Positions 36,801 to 49,640 of a DNA stretch of 64,000 nt are shown here, piece by piece. The position numbers and the translations under genes were made by a program. The DNA lies in contig JXTB01000469.1 in assembly GCA_002914805.1 (NCBI GenBank), positions 212,384 to 276,383 of the forward strand. The letters are read 5' to 3'. Each line of letters starts with the position of its first letter. Positions within the stretch are counted from its first letter, which is position 1. Source of the DNA: Parasponia andersonii. Lineage: Eukaryota; Streptophyta; Magnoliopsida; Rosales; Cannabaceae. The notes under the pieces are model-generated. The model was given only the letters and a program-made list of their open reading frames with translations, searched no databases and was not told the DNA's origin.

Positions 36801-39800
36801 GAAAATGCTGAAGGCAAGCAACAACCAACTGCCATTTCTCACAGGGATCTGCATAAGCTCTTTGAGGGAATGGCCCAAACACATGATCATATATAAACCT
36901 GAAAATGCCAATGAATCTGCAAAAACAATGAAGAAAAAAAAAACTGAGTGAACAAACTGAGGAAGAAAATCCAAGGAAACATTGAAAAGAGGGATGGCTA
37001 GTACCTACGCCCTCTGTCGGTTACATCTCTTTCTTCAGCAATAAGCTCATTTAATAGGTTAAGGAAAGATATAGTTGAAGGATATTGTTCTCTCCTTGCT
37101 TCTATTTCATTCAACTCGAATTGCATATCATACACCTGCAGAAGACATGTGATGTAGGATAAGATGAATATTTAGAAAGAGAATAAGTAGAAGAGTAAAA
37201 GGTAATAGAATTTAGGCAGAAATTCTATGACTCAGTAGAAAAGTAATAGAACAAGACAAGAATTCAAGAGAGAAGAAGAACCATAACGGAGAAAACTTAA
37301 CAATCACTCGTTTATTTATAATCTGAAAAATAATTACACAACAAAACCTATTTATAGATAGACAATTTGACACAACTAGGAAACTAGACATATTCTAAAA
37401 ATAGATAGAAACGGAAAACTTAAAACTAGTTACTCAAAATTAAAATAAACTTAACAATTAAATAAAACCTAATTAATAATACTAATTATAATATTCCTAA
37501 AATATTCCTTATATATTCTTCATCAATCTCCTAGGATTCGAGAACTCGACTCTGGCGAGTTAAAACGCATATACATCATAAATACGCAATCTGCAGGGGA
37601 GGAAAATCAGCAAGCGAAAGTCTTGATTCTTGATGAAGAGGCATGAGCTTGAAACTTGAAACTTGAGACTTGTTCAACTTTCTCTGGAGCACAAAATGCG
37701 TCTGAACACCATATTTTTCAAAAAATTCACTCACATTGAAAATTAGTCCAATAGTCATATTATAAAGAAAATCAAATAAAAATGCATTTGATCCAAGTTT
37801 TAGAATTTGATCTTGAGGTTGATGTGCAAGCTGACTAGGAACAACGGGTAAGGAATAGAATCACTAGGTTGAGAAGGTATAATAGGCACAGCCATAGTTT
37901 TAAAAGGCGCCAGAGGTGTACCGCCCTTGAGGCTGTGCCTCAACTGGTCTTGGAAAGGCTTAATCCTCGGCAAAAGGCACACACGCATCTAAGGCTTAAG
38001 CCTCTAAGGCTTATGAGGCGTAAGCCTCTTGTAACCAGTCCAAATATGGGCTTTTTAAATTAAAGTTAGGCCAATTTTTTGGGCCCAACTGACCTATATA
38101 ATTTTTTTCAATGTCTTGGGTTTTTTAAAGTTAATAACTTATAAGTTTGGGCTTCTAAAACCCTAAAAAATGAAACAAAACACACTCAGCTCACTAAAAT
38201 ACCAAAGTTGCGCATGAGCAGCCACTCTCCTTCCCTCCCAAGTCCCACAACAACTTCAATCTTCCCCTCCATCCTCTTCTACTGCTGTTGTTTCAGAGGG
38301 CAAAAAAAAAAAAAGAAAAGAAACATAGCACAGGTTCAGCTTCCTCGTCACTTCTAACGGCTCCACTCCTTATAGAGGCCTGGTTTCTTCTTCCTCTTCT
38401 CTCTTTCAACAATATTCTTCTAATAGTGATGATGAAAATGAGATTGAGAATGAGGACCTCCTAGGGCTTTGAGTTAGGATTTATGTTTTTGATGACTTTA
38501 GTTTATGGTTTTATGAATTATTTTACTACTAATTGTGATGAATTTTACGCCTTTATTATGCAATTGTATCTTTTTACTATAATGCTATATGAGATTTTTA
38601 TTTTTAGGAGTTTTCTATTTCTTTATAAATTTTTTTGAGGTTTTTTTTTTTACTGAAAATCGAGGCTTACACCTCGTGAGGCTAAAGCAAAACGCCTTGA
38701 TTCCGGATTAAGATTTTTAAAACCTAAGGCTCAACTATAGTTGAATGTTATTCTACAATAGATTCATCATGGTTGGGGGGTTGTATGCCACATGTACTAG
38801 CTTTCATGCCTTGGTAATGTTGGTTTATGCGGTCTAATTGGGCTCTAATGTCGGCTAAATTTTTGTCAATCTGAGATTTATAATTTGAAACAAACTTAGG
38901 TTGGCCATAATGAGCTATAGCATATGTAATATGGCTAATACTAGGTTGGATGGCACATGGAACATAAGATTGACTAACATGAGAGGTTACCTGTCCTAAG
39001 GGAACAAAATTAACTAAAATATGGAACCTTTGTCGTCGATGATAAGGTGAAAGGAATTTTTCTTTAATCTCAACCCATGGAGGCTTATAATTTAAGCTGT
39101 TAAAATCCTGTAATAATTTATGCCAATAATACTGAGCAAAACCAACCAATGTCCAACCAGTAAAACGAATACATCTTTCATCATCAAAATCATGTCATTT
39201 AAAAAAGTCTTCCAAACAACTCATTCATTCCAAAAATATATGAGTATGAGCAACCATCATATCTAGGAACTTCTTTAGGTTGTCTATGGTATTGGGGAGG
39301 TGAATGAGGCTCATAGGTATATTGAGTAACAAGATAAGGGTCATGGTAGTATTGTTGATTATAATTAGAGTTTTGAAACATGTTTAATAAATTAGCATGG
39401 ATCAAAAGATATATCAATCAATTTTCCAACTAATAAAACTATAGACAAAGTACCAATGTAAAAAAATATTATCCGAAGTGTTCTAAGGGCGTTAATATAA
39501 AGAACTTCAAATCTGGGTAAAACTGCAAAATTTCACAAAACAGGGACTTTTCTGCAAAACTCTCAATTTTGGACTCGCGAGGCAACCTTATGGAAGTTGA
39601 GGCAATTGTTGGCAGTGGGTGGCACAAGATGGTAGCAGGGGCTGAAATAGATCATGGGTTGTGGTTGCCTTCACCTTTTCCTTTTTTCCAGAGTGCAGAA
39701 GGAAAAAAAAAATTTAATGATAGGCAAGAGGAAACCGAATTAAGCTCGGATACCAAATTGATGTAGGATAAGATAAGAATTAAGAAAGAAAATAGGTAAA

Positions 39801-42800
39801 ATAGCAAAGGCTGATAAAATTTAGGTAGAAATAAATGAATTGGTAGAAAAACAATACAGCAAGACAAGAATTCAAGAGAGAAGAATAACTATAACGGAGG
39901 AAACTCAATAATCACTCATTCATTCATAATCTGAAAAACAATTACACAGCAAAGCCTATTTATAGATAGGCAATTTGACACAACTTGGAAACTAGACACA
40001 TTCTAGAATTGAATAGAAACAGGAAACTTAAAACTAGTTACTTAAAATTAAAATAAACCTAAAAAATAATAACTATAATATTCCTAAAATATTCCTTTCC
40101 TAACATGATTTTGTAACATTACAACACACATACTATACATATTAAACAAATACATCTTCCAATTAAAAACTAATTATCTGCAGCAGTAGAAGTACTATGT
40201 CCCAGCTCTCTTAAGCTCATGAACTAATAACAACACGATTACATGGCCAAGTTCATAGACTCTCTTATCAACCACTATGTAGCAGATTACAGTATAGAAC
40301 ATACAATAATAGAACCTATATCTGTTGTAGAGATGGAATTTTCAAACTTAAAATGCAAATGGCCCCTAAGTTTTACTTTGTCAATTTCCTAAGCATAGAT
40401 GCTTCTTTATCCTTACAGCTAACACAAATGTCGATAACAGTTACACAGTTAAAATTCATTAGTCCAACTATTGGTACATAACAGGCTCTAATTATATCGG
40501 TAATGCTAACATAGCAGGATCTAACAACATAAAATTGAAGCAAATAAGGTGATAGCCATCAATTGTTTCAGCACATAAAAATCACTTTTAGCCTTCTTTA
40601 TGCATGATTTACGAAATACACTTTCATCCAAACAAATCTCAGTAGAAAATCACTAATTCTATCAAGATTACTCGCAAGCTCCAAAAGTAGAAGTTCTAAG
40701 ATATGTATCCAAGTTATTCCCAATGTATCACAACTTACGATTCAAATCATTCGAAAAGAAGCATATAAGAATTTGTTCAAGACAATCACACGAGTACTTA
40801 CACTAAAAACATTGCTAGAAAGCAAAAGGTCAGCACAACAACCAAAATATATATACCATTGAATACAGCTTCATCCTTCATTACATGTCCCACTTCATAT
40901 TTCAATTAGCAATGAAAACTTGAAAAGAAATGATTTCGTAAAGTGACAGGCCAGACCAAGCAAAGAAGGCTAGTAAGCAAGAGATGGTTGTTGACATCAA
41001 CATTATACGATTACCTACCAATCAGTACAACATGTAATGACAGACTCAGAAACACCACAGACACTAACCTGTGTGGTCATGGGCTGTGCACCCTTGCCAA
41101 CATGAGAACCAACGACCACGGGTAGATCATACTGCTCGAGATTGCTCCAAATTGTATCCTTCAGGACTGGAGAGATGTGAATAAAAGTTGCTATTGCATT
41201 CCGTAGAGCACCCTGTAGCAGCAGGAACCACACTTGATCAGAATCAGAACAGAAACACACATTTGAAGGTTTTAACTTCCAAGATAAGAAGTTACAATTG
41301 TCGCATTAGGATACTCTGGAGGGAAGCAGCATAAAAACAGAAATCAACCTTCAGATAAGGAGGAACATTCTCATAGCCAAGAAGCTTGAACAATGGTTCA
41401 ATGTCAGGGAACCAGTTCTTTCTGTCAATTGGATTTCCATTTTGTACGACCTGTAGTGCATTGAAAGTAGCATAAAAATCAAACTATGTTTTCTTTACAA
41501 GGTCGAAAAGGAGATTAAAGTACTGGATTAAAGACAAAAGCTTTTGGTTAGCGGACCACCCATGGGTCTTTAAAGAGAGGAAAAAGACATAAAGAATTAC
41601 TCATGAAAATTCAGAGACAGAGACAGAGAGAGAGAGAGAACCGGGTGAAAAGAGTAGGGTGGGCGTGCAATATAACGTCATGCACGAATTTCCTTTATAT
41701 CTTAGATATCATTTCTAAACTTATATATTTGAATGTTACGGAATACAAAACAATCCTACAAATTTAAAAATGTAGAGGGTGGCTGGGGGTGAAGTATAAA
41801 TTGAACTACAGAAAGAAACAGAGGAACAAGAAAAGTGTAGGGACTGAAACAAATAGCATGGCACCAAGGCAAGGATGCGAGAGACAGACAACATTCCTAA
41901 CCAAGCCATTTGACAAGTATACCCACAGAACATAAAAGAAAACTTAGAAGCAACATCCCACAGTCTTAACACTGAAAGAATATTGATATCACGTAGTTAA
42001 GTTCATACATACACTGAGCAGAAAAGTAATATGTAAATAGATTGGAAATGCCTACACGGACCATAAATTTGTCGCATATTAAAACAAGGCAATTGTAATC
42101 GCAACAACTATTCAAATCGGAATGGGTAATAGAATTCTAATTACTTAAATAATGACCTTTTGAAGAACATTCAAATAAGCAACAAGTGCTTTTGCATCCC
42201 CCTCTGGTAACTCCGGTAACATGGCTCCAGCAGTTTGGAGGGACTGTTTAAACTTGTCGTCATAAATTGATAAACAGTCAAACAAAGTGCTCCACCCAAC
42301 AGAGCGGAATGCTTTCCCCTTGAGTAACTCATAAACCTTTGCAGCACCTTCTTGACTAGAAGCCTGAAAAGAACACCAGAAAGTGATAAAAATTGAAGAA
42401 AATGCATTATTGTAATTTGATAGCTTCAGATTTAATAATTTTGACAGTGAAGAAATGCACTTCATACCAAGGTACTCAGCATATTCAAGAACGCCACCAG
42501 TGTCTGAAAATTTGTATGATCTTCCCCAGCAAAATTCACAAATGTCCACAATACATCATTACCAGACAAAAGCTCAGGTTCCCTCTGATAAAAAAAAATG
42601 GCCATCATGAATAACATAGGCATAAGAAGATACATAATGTGATGCATGACAAAAAAGGAAAACATTAAGCACCAAATACAACTATTGATACAAATAAGCT
42701 GATAGAACACCAAAGAGAAATAGGAAAGAAACGTTCTTTGATAAGATATTGCCATTATTGCATGGAAATTCAAGCACATAATTTTCATTACAGCATTTAG

Positions 42801-45800
42801 GAAAGAGGTATCATATATTCCTAAGATTTAGACCAAAAGGAAAAATTATGACATAATCACCTGACATTGTAGATGGATCACAAGTAATTAACCTTATAGA
42901 TGAGAAATTTTGGACCATTATAGATCACAACTCTCCATGCTGCTTTAAATAATGCATATATGCCTAAACATGTGAGTTTCAAGATGTTTTGGTTCCAACT
43001 AACCTGATAAACTTCGCTCACAAATTCCAAAAGAGAAACAAAAGGTAAAGGGGAAGATTCAGTGACTTGTAGAGAATTTGAGTTGCTGTCATGTGTATAA
43101 TCATGTGCTACAGCTGAACGGTATGGACTAAGAATGTTCATAGCTCTTTCCTTTGATTCTTTCACCTGCAAAGAAGTTTGAAAAACAGCACCATAAAATG
43201 TTACATTTATAATATAGTATATTTTCCTATAAAGTACAAATTGAACCAAAGCAATTATGGCAAAAATTTTCATAAACAACTTTAAAAGACAGCAGTTTGA
43301 CTTAACTTCAAGACAAAACAAGTGAAGGCAATAATTTCACTGAACTACATTCTAGCCATCCAGAATAATCTCACAAAATCCGTTATTTTTATGAAAGCAA
43401 ATAAAGAACCAACTGACCTTGTCTCTGGCTAGCTGGTGAGACAAGAAGCAGGTCATCAACTTGTGGAGATAAGCATTGTACATATAAATCACATCCTCAT
43501 CGTCATTCTGTACAAATTACATATAAAACCAGAAAAGCTAACTTAAAAACATGCCTAACAGGGGACAATTAGAAGCTATAATTGAAATAACTTACAGCAA
43601 ACTATTTGTTAACACACTTTTCCTAGAGCCCAATTAAGAGTCTTTATATTAACCATCAAAAGAAAATAAAATATATTAAAAACGCAATAACAAAAACATA
43701 GCAAAACTAAGTATATGTATATCCAAGCGTGTCCTTCAATTGTAATGGCTTGTCAATAAACAGAAGCCATGCTTGTATTGTACATAACACGATGTCGTAA
43801 ATGCTATAGGAGTCTTTTGCACGTATCCCTGAAAACTAATACTGATAACTATAAGGCTATGTTTGGTAGAGAGAAAAGAAAGTAGGAAGGAAGAAAAAAT
43901 TAGAAAGGAAAGAAAATGTTTAGGACGGAAAAGAAAGTGTATTTCCTCCGTTGTTGTTTGATACGTAAAAAAGAAAGAAAACTAATATATTTTAAAATGA
44001 CTGTTTTGCCTTTTATTAAAATTAATGTATAGAGTTATTTTAGTAAATTCACTTCCACACATTGATAAAAAAAACTTTTCCTTCTCCTTTTCTCACCATT
44101 TTTGGGCGAAAAATATTTATGTAGGGCCGACCATTTTTTTCCCTCCCTTTTTTCCTTTCCCTTTCCCTTTCCTTCTCCCTCTTACCAAACAACCCAACTT
44201 TTTAGTTTCCCTCCACTTTTCCTCCAAACTTTTTTCTTCCTCCCCTTTTCCTTCCTGCCAAACATTTTCCTTCCTGCCAAACATAGCCTAAAAGACTTCC
44301 CTCAAGAAGAAACTGTACATTAAAAAAGTTAAATCTCCTTTTTGACCTTAAGCTTACAACTCTCTCCTTCTATCCTTTTTCACAAAGTTTTTAGAAACCG
44401 AGGAACAGTTCATGCTTTTCTCAAATTTTTACTTTTGCCAACTGAATTTTTACTATTGTCAATGTTAGTAGAATGTTCTAACTTTAGAGCAGTGATGGAG
44501 GCACAACAGGCCCAAGCCCCCACTCAATTTTATATTTCTTTAGAAAAATACCTAAATATTTATATGTATTTAGAATTTAAGATGTAAATTGTATATAAAA
44601 GCCCCCTCTCAAAATAGACAAAATATAGAATAGGTCCCCAAATAGAAAAAAAATGTATTTCTCCACTAAACCAAAATCTTGGCTCTGTCACTGCTTTAGA
44701 GTGAGGGACAATATAAAACACGAATATCTTTTGCAGTGTCTCCCCAAATGTTAACAGCAAGGAAATATCAGAATTGAAAATATCTCTTAAATGAAGATAG
44801 TTTGAGACCAAAACAAAGAAACCTGGTAGGCTGCACTTTGAAGCACTTTATCCAGCATAAACTGAAAAACATTGTTGGAGAAAACAACTTCTAGACAGGA
44901 ATGAAGATAAGCCAAATCATTTGATGAATCATTTGAAACTGTAGTTGCAGCAGTAGCATCCTGTATTAGCATCAAGTGTACAGCCCAGGCAAGCCTTACA
45001 CAATCAACATAATGCTCAACATTTGGATCACTTCCAACAGCCATAACCTAAAGAACACGAGTATCAGCAAATTCCAAACACTTATCAGAAGTGCATAAAC
45101 ATCAGGTCAAAACTACCATCTTTCATCTTACAGTTTCATGAAATTCGCGTCTAAAAGAAGCATCACGGGAAAGGACCGATGCTTTATCAGGTACTGCACT
45201 CAGAGCATCTGATACGAAAGCAATCAATAGGGAGAAAAGAAGACTGAAAGTAATCTGCACAAACATAAGAACCAAACCATGAAGTCAGCAACATAGTTCG
45301 AAGGCACAGGAAAAGCATATCAAAATTAACACAAATACACATCTTAAACATGCATATGTGACTCAAAGAGAAATGCAAAAGAAGAGAAAAAGATAGTGAC
45401 AGTAAATTTCAAGGATCTACAAAACAAAAAAGAAAAAATGTTGGGTCAAAAAAGACATACCTGATGTTTCAATACATCATTGCTCTCACTAAGTTCGCCA
45501 GCACTATCTTTCAGAACAGAAAAAATATCCTTTATATCCTTTGGTCCTGCCACAACATGATTCATAGCATTTTTAAATAAATATTCCTTAGAGGAAAATT
45601 ATAAAGGCATCACATGGCAGAGTTATTACCTTCACTGTTTTCTTTCAAGCATAAAAGGCAATAATTTTAATCTGAACAAAATTAAAATTGTACAACATGA
45701 AAAGGAACTGCAATTCAATGTTTATAAGAGTAAAGTTGATCCTTATAAGATACAACAACCATTGAACAAAATTACTGTTATCTTGACATTATAGCATCAG

Positions 45801-48800
45801 ATACCATCTCATCCAACTAGTGATATAGCATAGTAAAACAAGAAAACTAGAAAAGTAAGGCAATTATAAAGGGTTTAATAATATTTTAACACCTTAACAA
45901 CTTCTTTGATTCTCAAATCTTAGTAGGTGCTGGAAGTACGAAGGCTATGTTTGGTAGGAAGGAAAAACGAGAGGAAGGAAATGGTAGGAGGAAAAATGGG
46001 AAGGAAAAGAGAAAAATTGGTTGCTTGGTAGGAAGAAAAAGGGAGAGAGAAAATGAAGGAGAAAAGGGAAGGGAAAAAAGTGAGGTGGGGCGAACAAAAA
46101 TTTTCCACTCCAAATTGGAGAGAATAGTGGAAGGAAAAATGCTTTAACCAATCACAAAAATAAATTTACCAAATTAACCTTATATAGTAATTTTTAAAAT
46201 CATTATATGGAGAGTAAAATAGTCATTTTCAAACAAGTTAGTTTTCTTTTCTTTCTACGTACCAAATAACTATGGAGGAAAGACATTTCCCTTTCCATCC
46301 TACACATTTTCTTTCCCTTCTAATTTTTCCTCCCCTCCTATTTTCTTTACTCTCTACCAAACATAGTAGAAGTCCAAACAAAGCATCACAAGCTTGGAAA
46401 ACTTAACCAGCATATCTTCGAAGACTTCTAAAAATAAAAGAAATTAAGTACATTGATTCCTTTAACTTAAAAAAAACAAACAAAAAACTGCGCATTAAAA
46501 AAGGAAGATCACTTAGAAGATACTAAAGAAGAAATCAATTTGTACACATAAACTAATAGTTTCATACTGTAGTTATTCAACATGCGAAGTAACTAACTAC
46601 AAATAATAGGTTGCATATATAAACCCATTGAGATGCACTCCTACCTGTCCTTACAACCAGAACAGAGAGAATAAGGCAATGTCCAAGTACGAGCCTCTCC
46701 CTATAAACTACAGCTTGTCTCTCAACAAGAGCACCTCTGGAATCAAGAACATAATGCTCACATTGGAGCCCACCCAAACCAGCTGGTTCTTCCCAATTGA
46801 GGTCCTATAACAAGACAACAACAAATCTACACATGATAGCATTAAAGGAGAGTAAATAAAGGACAATAAAATACAGTGATTAAGGGCCGATTGAATATGA
46901 ATAAAAGCACCCAAAAGACAAAATATGAAGCCATAATCAGCATCATTTATAAGACTAAAGTGAATTCTTAAGACAAAGCATCTTAGCCTGAGTGAGAGTA
47001 CTGAGAACATATTAGATCTTCTTCAAATTCATAATTGATACAAGTAATCATCTATAAAAAGAAAATATAGAAATTACTACACAAGGAAAAACTAAGACAC
47101 CAAGCTTAATATCCTAATCATCAAGTCGAATACTGTGGGGGGGAAAGATCCTTGTAAACGGCCAACAACCTTTATAAGAGAAATCAACCGTTGTCGAAGC
47201 CCAGAACCAATAAGATCTTCCAAATATTTTTGAATATCAGATAAAAGATCAGCATCAAGTCCCTGGTCAAGCACAACAGCCTGCAAAACAACAGCACTAG
47301 AATTATTAGACCCGAAAGGATCAGACTTACAGGTTAAAGGTTTTAGGACATGGGAAAAAGAAAAAGAGTCACAGATACCCTTAGTAGTGTATAGAGGGCT
47401 GTTAATAGATCCCTTCTCTCGGTATACCAAAGTCCTGCTGAAAGACGTAAAACTTCCAGTGGCTCTCGTCCCATTAAACCCCACTAGAAATAAGATAAAC
47501 AAAAGAAAAATAAAAAATGATTTTGGTATTCACCAAATCCATGTAAGTCAAACATAGAAAATAAGAAATTTAAAAAAAAAAAAAAAAAGGAAGAAGAAGA
47601 AGAAGCAGACTCTACCTCTTGATTAGCAAGTACAAGCAAGCGGACACAATTAATTTCATTGAGATGAAGATCGTCACTCAACTTCAAAGCCTTCAATCCA
47701 ACAATACACCAAATACTAGATGAAGATTACAAAATACGTGACATACAAAGGGGAAGACAGGTTTTGTATCTCATAAGACATAAGGAATTTATAAAAACCT
47801 CCAACGTGTGATTTGATAAAATTGCAGTTACAGATAACAAACATTAAAAAAAATAAAAATAAAAGTAAAAATCTTCAGAAACGAATTTCGAAGTTTTATT
47901 ACTGGAACTATAAATGATTATTTTATAAGCAATAGGCACACAAAAAAGGGGAATGAATTACTATGATTATGTGCTAAAGTGTTTGATTAAATTGTCCTTG
48001 AAACATGTATTGAACTTTAACAAAGCACCGGGTCCATCATGAAAGTGTCAAACTGTATGGTGTAAATCAACCTAACAAATACTAATGTGCCTCAAAGGTA
48101 TGAATAATATGCTTGGCGAGAAATGGTGACTCCGGACAGACAATGTTGCAAACAATTTGCCCTACAAAGCCGATGACGAGATTTGGTACAAGAACCAACA
48201 TCCTCAAAAACAATTCAAAAATTCAAAAGACGAAACTATAGGGAAAAAGAAAAATCTTAGTAAAATTAATTTCTGACAGAATGCTGTCAAACTTGAGTAA
48301 TTGTATGCTTAATTACACGGAAAACGCGAGTGATCTTACAAAACTCGCAAATATCGTATTCATTTATTGAAAAACCCAATAATTATCGATCAAACCTAAA
48401 AACCCTTTGCTAAAAGGGGTCTAATTCAACTATATGGATTACTTAAAGCCAAGAATCAAAATTGAAAAAAACCCCCAACATTAGTTCCATCCATTATGGT
48501 TTCATCCATTTTCAGCTCAACCAAACTAACAGTAACCGGAATCGAACTTACAATCTGGACATCATTGTCATCAAGCGAAATAGGCGGTGAATCCGGAAGC
48601 CTAACTTCTCTGGACTCAACTTGAGATCGATCAGAGGGTTTTGGAGGCTACAACATCCACGCAAAGAAACATTAGAAGGAAAAAAAAAATTGTAATCGAG
48701 TAGAATCAAAGCTAAATCGTCCGTAATTTCATCCCTAACAAACATCAACATAAATTGATATTTTAGAACAGTTTATTTTTCCTGCATTTTCTCGGCAACC

Positions 48801-48965
48801 AAACAGGGGTAGAGGGCGTACCGGGTAGGAGAGAAGGGACTGGAAGGCGGGGAGAGAAGTGCGAATGGAGTGGAGAAGCTCGACCCTTAGGGCCGGGGAG
48901 GGAGGCGAAGGGCCCAAAAGAGACGACTCGATGATGGAGAGGAGCTCCTTCGTGGAGACCACCAT
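24822..48965 (-). CDS. NUP205: NUP205, inner-ring nucleoporin (EDS4 homologue)
   Basis: Forty-five exons join in phase to give 1,885 residues, near the length of Arabidopsis NUP205. The protein is an alpha-solenoid scaffold of the nuclear pore inner ring, partnering NUP93; the Arabidopsis gene is known as EDS4 from immunity screens. It starts MVVSTKELLSIIESSLLG and closes VTSLKEMTIQKLAS. Recognisable stretches include LVERQAVVYRERLVLGHC, AFRSVGWSTLFDC, FPQRAYADPCEKWQLVVACL, ALRRRQYALLLSYFQYCQH and YVAMVEMCQVVGNRDQL. Exons in coding order: 48822-48965, 48552-48647, 47616-47690, 47379-47483, 47170-47280, 46645-46804, 45461-45546, 45132-45254, 44823-45047, 43418-43507, 43004-43165, 42468-42584, 42157-42363, 41349-41450, 41069-41212, 37005-37135, 36797-36916, 36585-36708, 35716-35913, 34267-34385, 33563-33713, 33362-33474, 33177-33258, 32951-33037, 32722-32799, 31495-31692, 31237-31329, 31011-31124, 30730-30900, 30577-30632, 30412-30484, 30127-30317, 29918-30044, 29738-29815, 29099-29263, 28403-28567, 28195-28332, 27229-27372, 26641-26763, 26433-26528, 26208-26345, 26037-26137, 25396-25515, 25001-25133, 24822-24905. 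Intron 20 appears to use a GC donor. No frameshift or internal stop was seen. Confidence 0.96.
25952..25974. repeat. (CA)n microsatellite in a NUP205 intron
   Basis: About 11 AC dinucleotides in a row, between NUP205 exons 42 and 43. Confidence 0.85.
35251..35574. mobile_element. Inverted-repeat MITE in NUP205 intron 19
   Basis: TTATACCTTGTATTTTGACA at the left end is the exact reverse complement of TGTCAAAATACAAGGTATAA at the right end. Inner arms also pair (TAAATTTACCAAGATG-like sequence against CATCTTGGTAAATTAAC). It has no ORF. The whole copy can fold into one long hairpin. Confidence 0.8.
37150..40105 (-). mobile_element. Non-autonomous LTR retrotransposon in NUP205 intron 15
   Basis: Two direct repeats of about 350-375 bp flank the element: 37150-37525 and 39759-40105. 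They share long runs such as GACAAGAATTCAAGAGAGAA, CTATTTATAGATAG and ATTCCTAAAATATTCCTT. Read on the minus strand, the 5' LTR (39759-40105) ends CCTACATCA and is followed by TTGGTATCCGAGC, close to the tRNA-iMet primer-binding site TTGGTATCAGAGC. The internal minus-strand ORFs (39199-39417, 38748-39149) look like gag fragments: VPRYDGCSY, then GFAQYYWHKLLQDF. No protease, integrase or reverse transcriptase is present. A clean 5-bp target duplication was not found. It is oriented with the host gene. Confidence 0.8.
37893..38740. mobile_element. Inverted-end element nested in the retrotransposon
   Basis: CATAGTTTTAAAAGGCGC at the left faces GATTTTTAAAACCTAAGGC...CTATAG at the right. Both ends carry AAGGCTTAAGCCTC / GAGGCTTACACCTC words in opposite orientation. 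It interrupts the retrotransposon interior, so it arrived after it or was carried by it. The superfamily is uncertain. Confidence 0.55.
43855..44288. mobile_element. Tourist-like MITE, copy B (NUP205 intron 9)
   Basis: GGCTATGTTTGGTAG at the left faces CTGCCAAACATAGCC at the right, flanked by TAA on both sides. A 3-bp TAA/TTA target duplication is the mark of PIF/Harbinger (Tourist-like) elements. The left half is A/G-rich and the right half C/T-rich, giving two overlapping but meaningless ORFs (44025-44323). Confidence 0.85.
44490..44693. mobile_element. hAT-type MITE with 8-bp target duplication (NUP205 intron 9)
   Basis: The 8-mer CTTTAGAG lies on both sides (44482-44489 and 44694-44701). 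The element begins CAGTGATGGAGGC and ends GGCTCTGTCACTG, which are imperfect inverted repeats. An 8-bp duplication and CAGTG ends fit the hAT superfamily. It has no coding sequence. Confidence 0.85.
45943..46366. mobile_element. Tourist-like MITE, copy C (NUP205 intron 6)
   Basis: It begins GGCTATGTTTGGTAGGAAGG and ends CTCTACCAAACATAG. The interior matches copy B in the opposite orientation, with the CTCTCTACCAAACATAG end corresponding to the left end of B. The ORFs overlapping it (45913-46151) are products of its base bias. Confidence 0.8.
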
Positions 48966-49258
48966 GGCTGAGAATTGAAATCTCTAGGCTCCTCTTGAGC
49001 TCCACTTGCAAAATAATGAAAACCTAGGAGAGAGGGAAAGAGTGACTGTCAGTCCTAGTGAACTCGGGAGTTGAAGGCGGGAAACGGGTTTGTGAGGGGG
49101 AGAGACCGAGAGAGAGAGAGAGAGAGAGAAGGAGGAGGGTTTTGGTAAAACCCCGTCTTCTCGTTCACTAGTCGATGAAGCAGTTGGATTTACCTCTAGG
49201 CGGGGAGTCACTGTAATGAATGCCCCTAATTGGAATTAGAGATGAGAAATTTTATTAA
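48966..49258 (-). promoter_or_regulatory. NUP205 5' leader and proximal promoter
   Basis: The minus strand upstream of the NUP205 ATG is rich in C and T, with a (CT)n run at about 49,107-49,130. CT-rich leaders are common in plant housekeeping genes. A MITE begins at 49,259, so the native promoter may be confined to under 300 bp or may include the MITE. Confidence 0.5.
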
Positions 49259-49640
49259 GGCTATGTTTTGGTACACCCGATAGAAAATAGGAAGGAAGGA
49301 AAAGTTAATTAAGAAAAAAAAAAGGTTGGGAAAAAGAAAATATATTTTTTATAGTTATTTGGTACAGAGACGACAAAAAAAATTTGTTTGACAATGATTA
49401 TTTTGTTTTAATATAATAATTTTAAAAATTAATATAAAATATTAATTTAGTAAATTTATTTTTGCAATCGGCTAAAGTGTTATTCTTTTCATTTTTTTTT
49501 CTAATTTGGAGTCAAAAATTTTTGTGCCCCCCACTTCTCATTTTTTCTCCCTCTTTTCTCCTCTATTTTCTCGTTTTCTCTCCATTTCTTTTACGAAATA
49601 ACCAATTTTTTTTATATTTTATCTCGTATCCTTTCCTTTC
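49259..49640. mobile_element. Tourist-like MITE, copy D (diverged, right end approximate)
   Basis: It begins GGCTATGTTTTGGTAC after TTAA, followed by the family's A/G-rich half (GGAAGGAAGG) and C/T-rich half (CTCCCTCTTTTCTCCTC). The right inverted end is degraded; the border near 49,640 is a guess. It lies just upstream of NUP205. Confidence 0.6.

Noticed and set aside
44025-44323. Two overlapping Phe/Pro/Ser-rich ORFs
   Set aside because: They arise from the pyrimidine-rich half of Tourist-like copy B. The same applies to the ORFs at 45913-46151.
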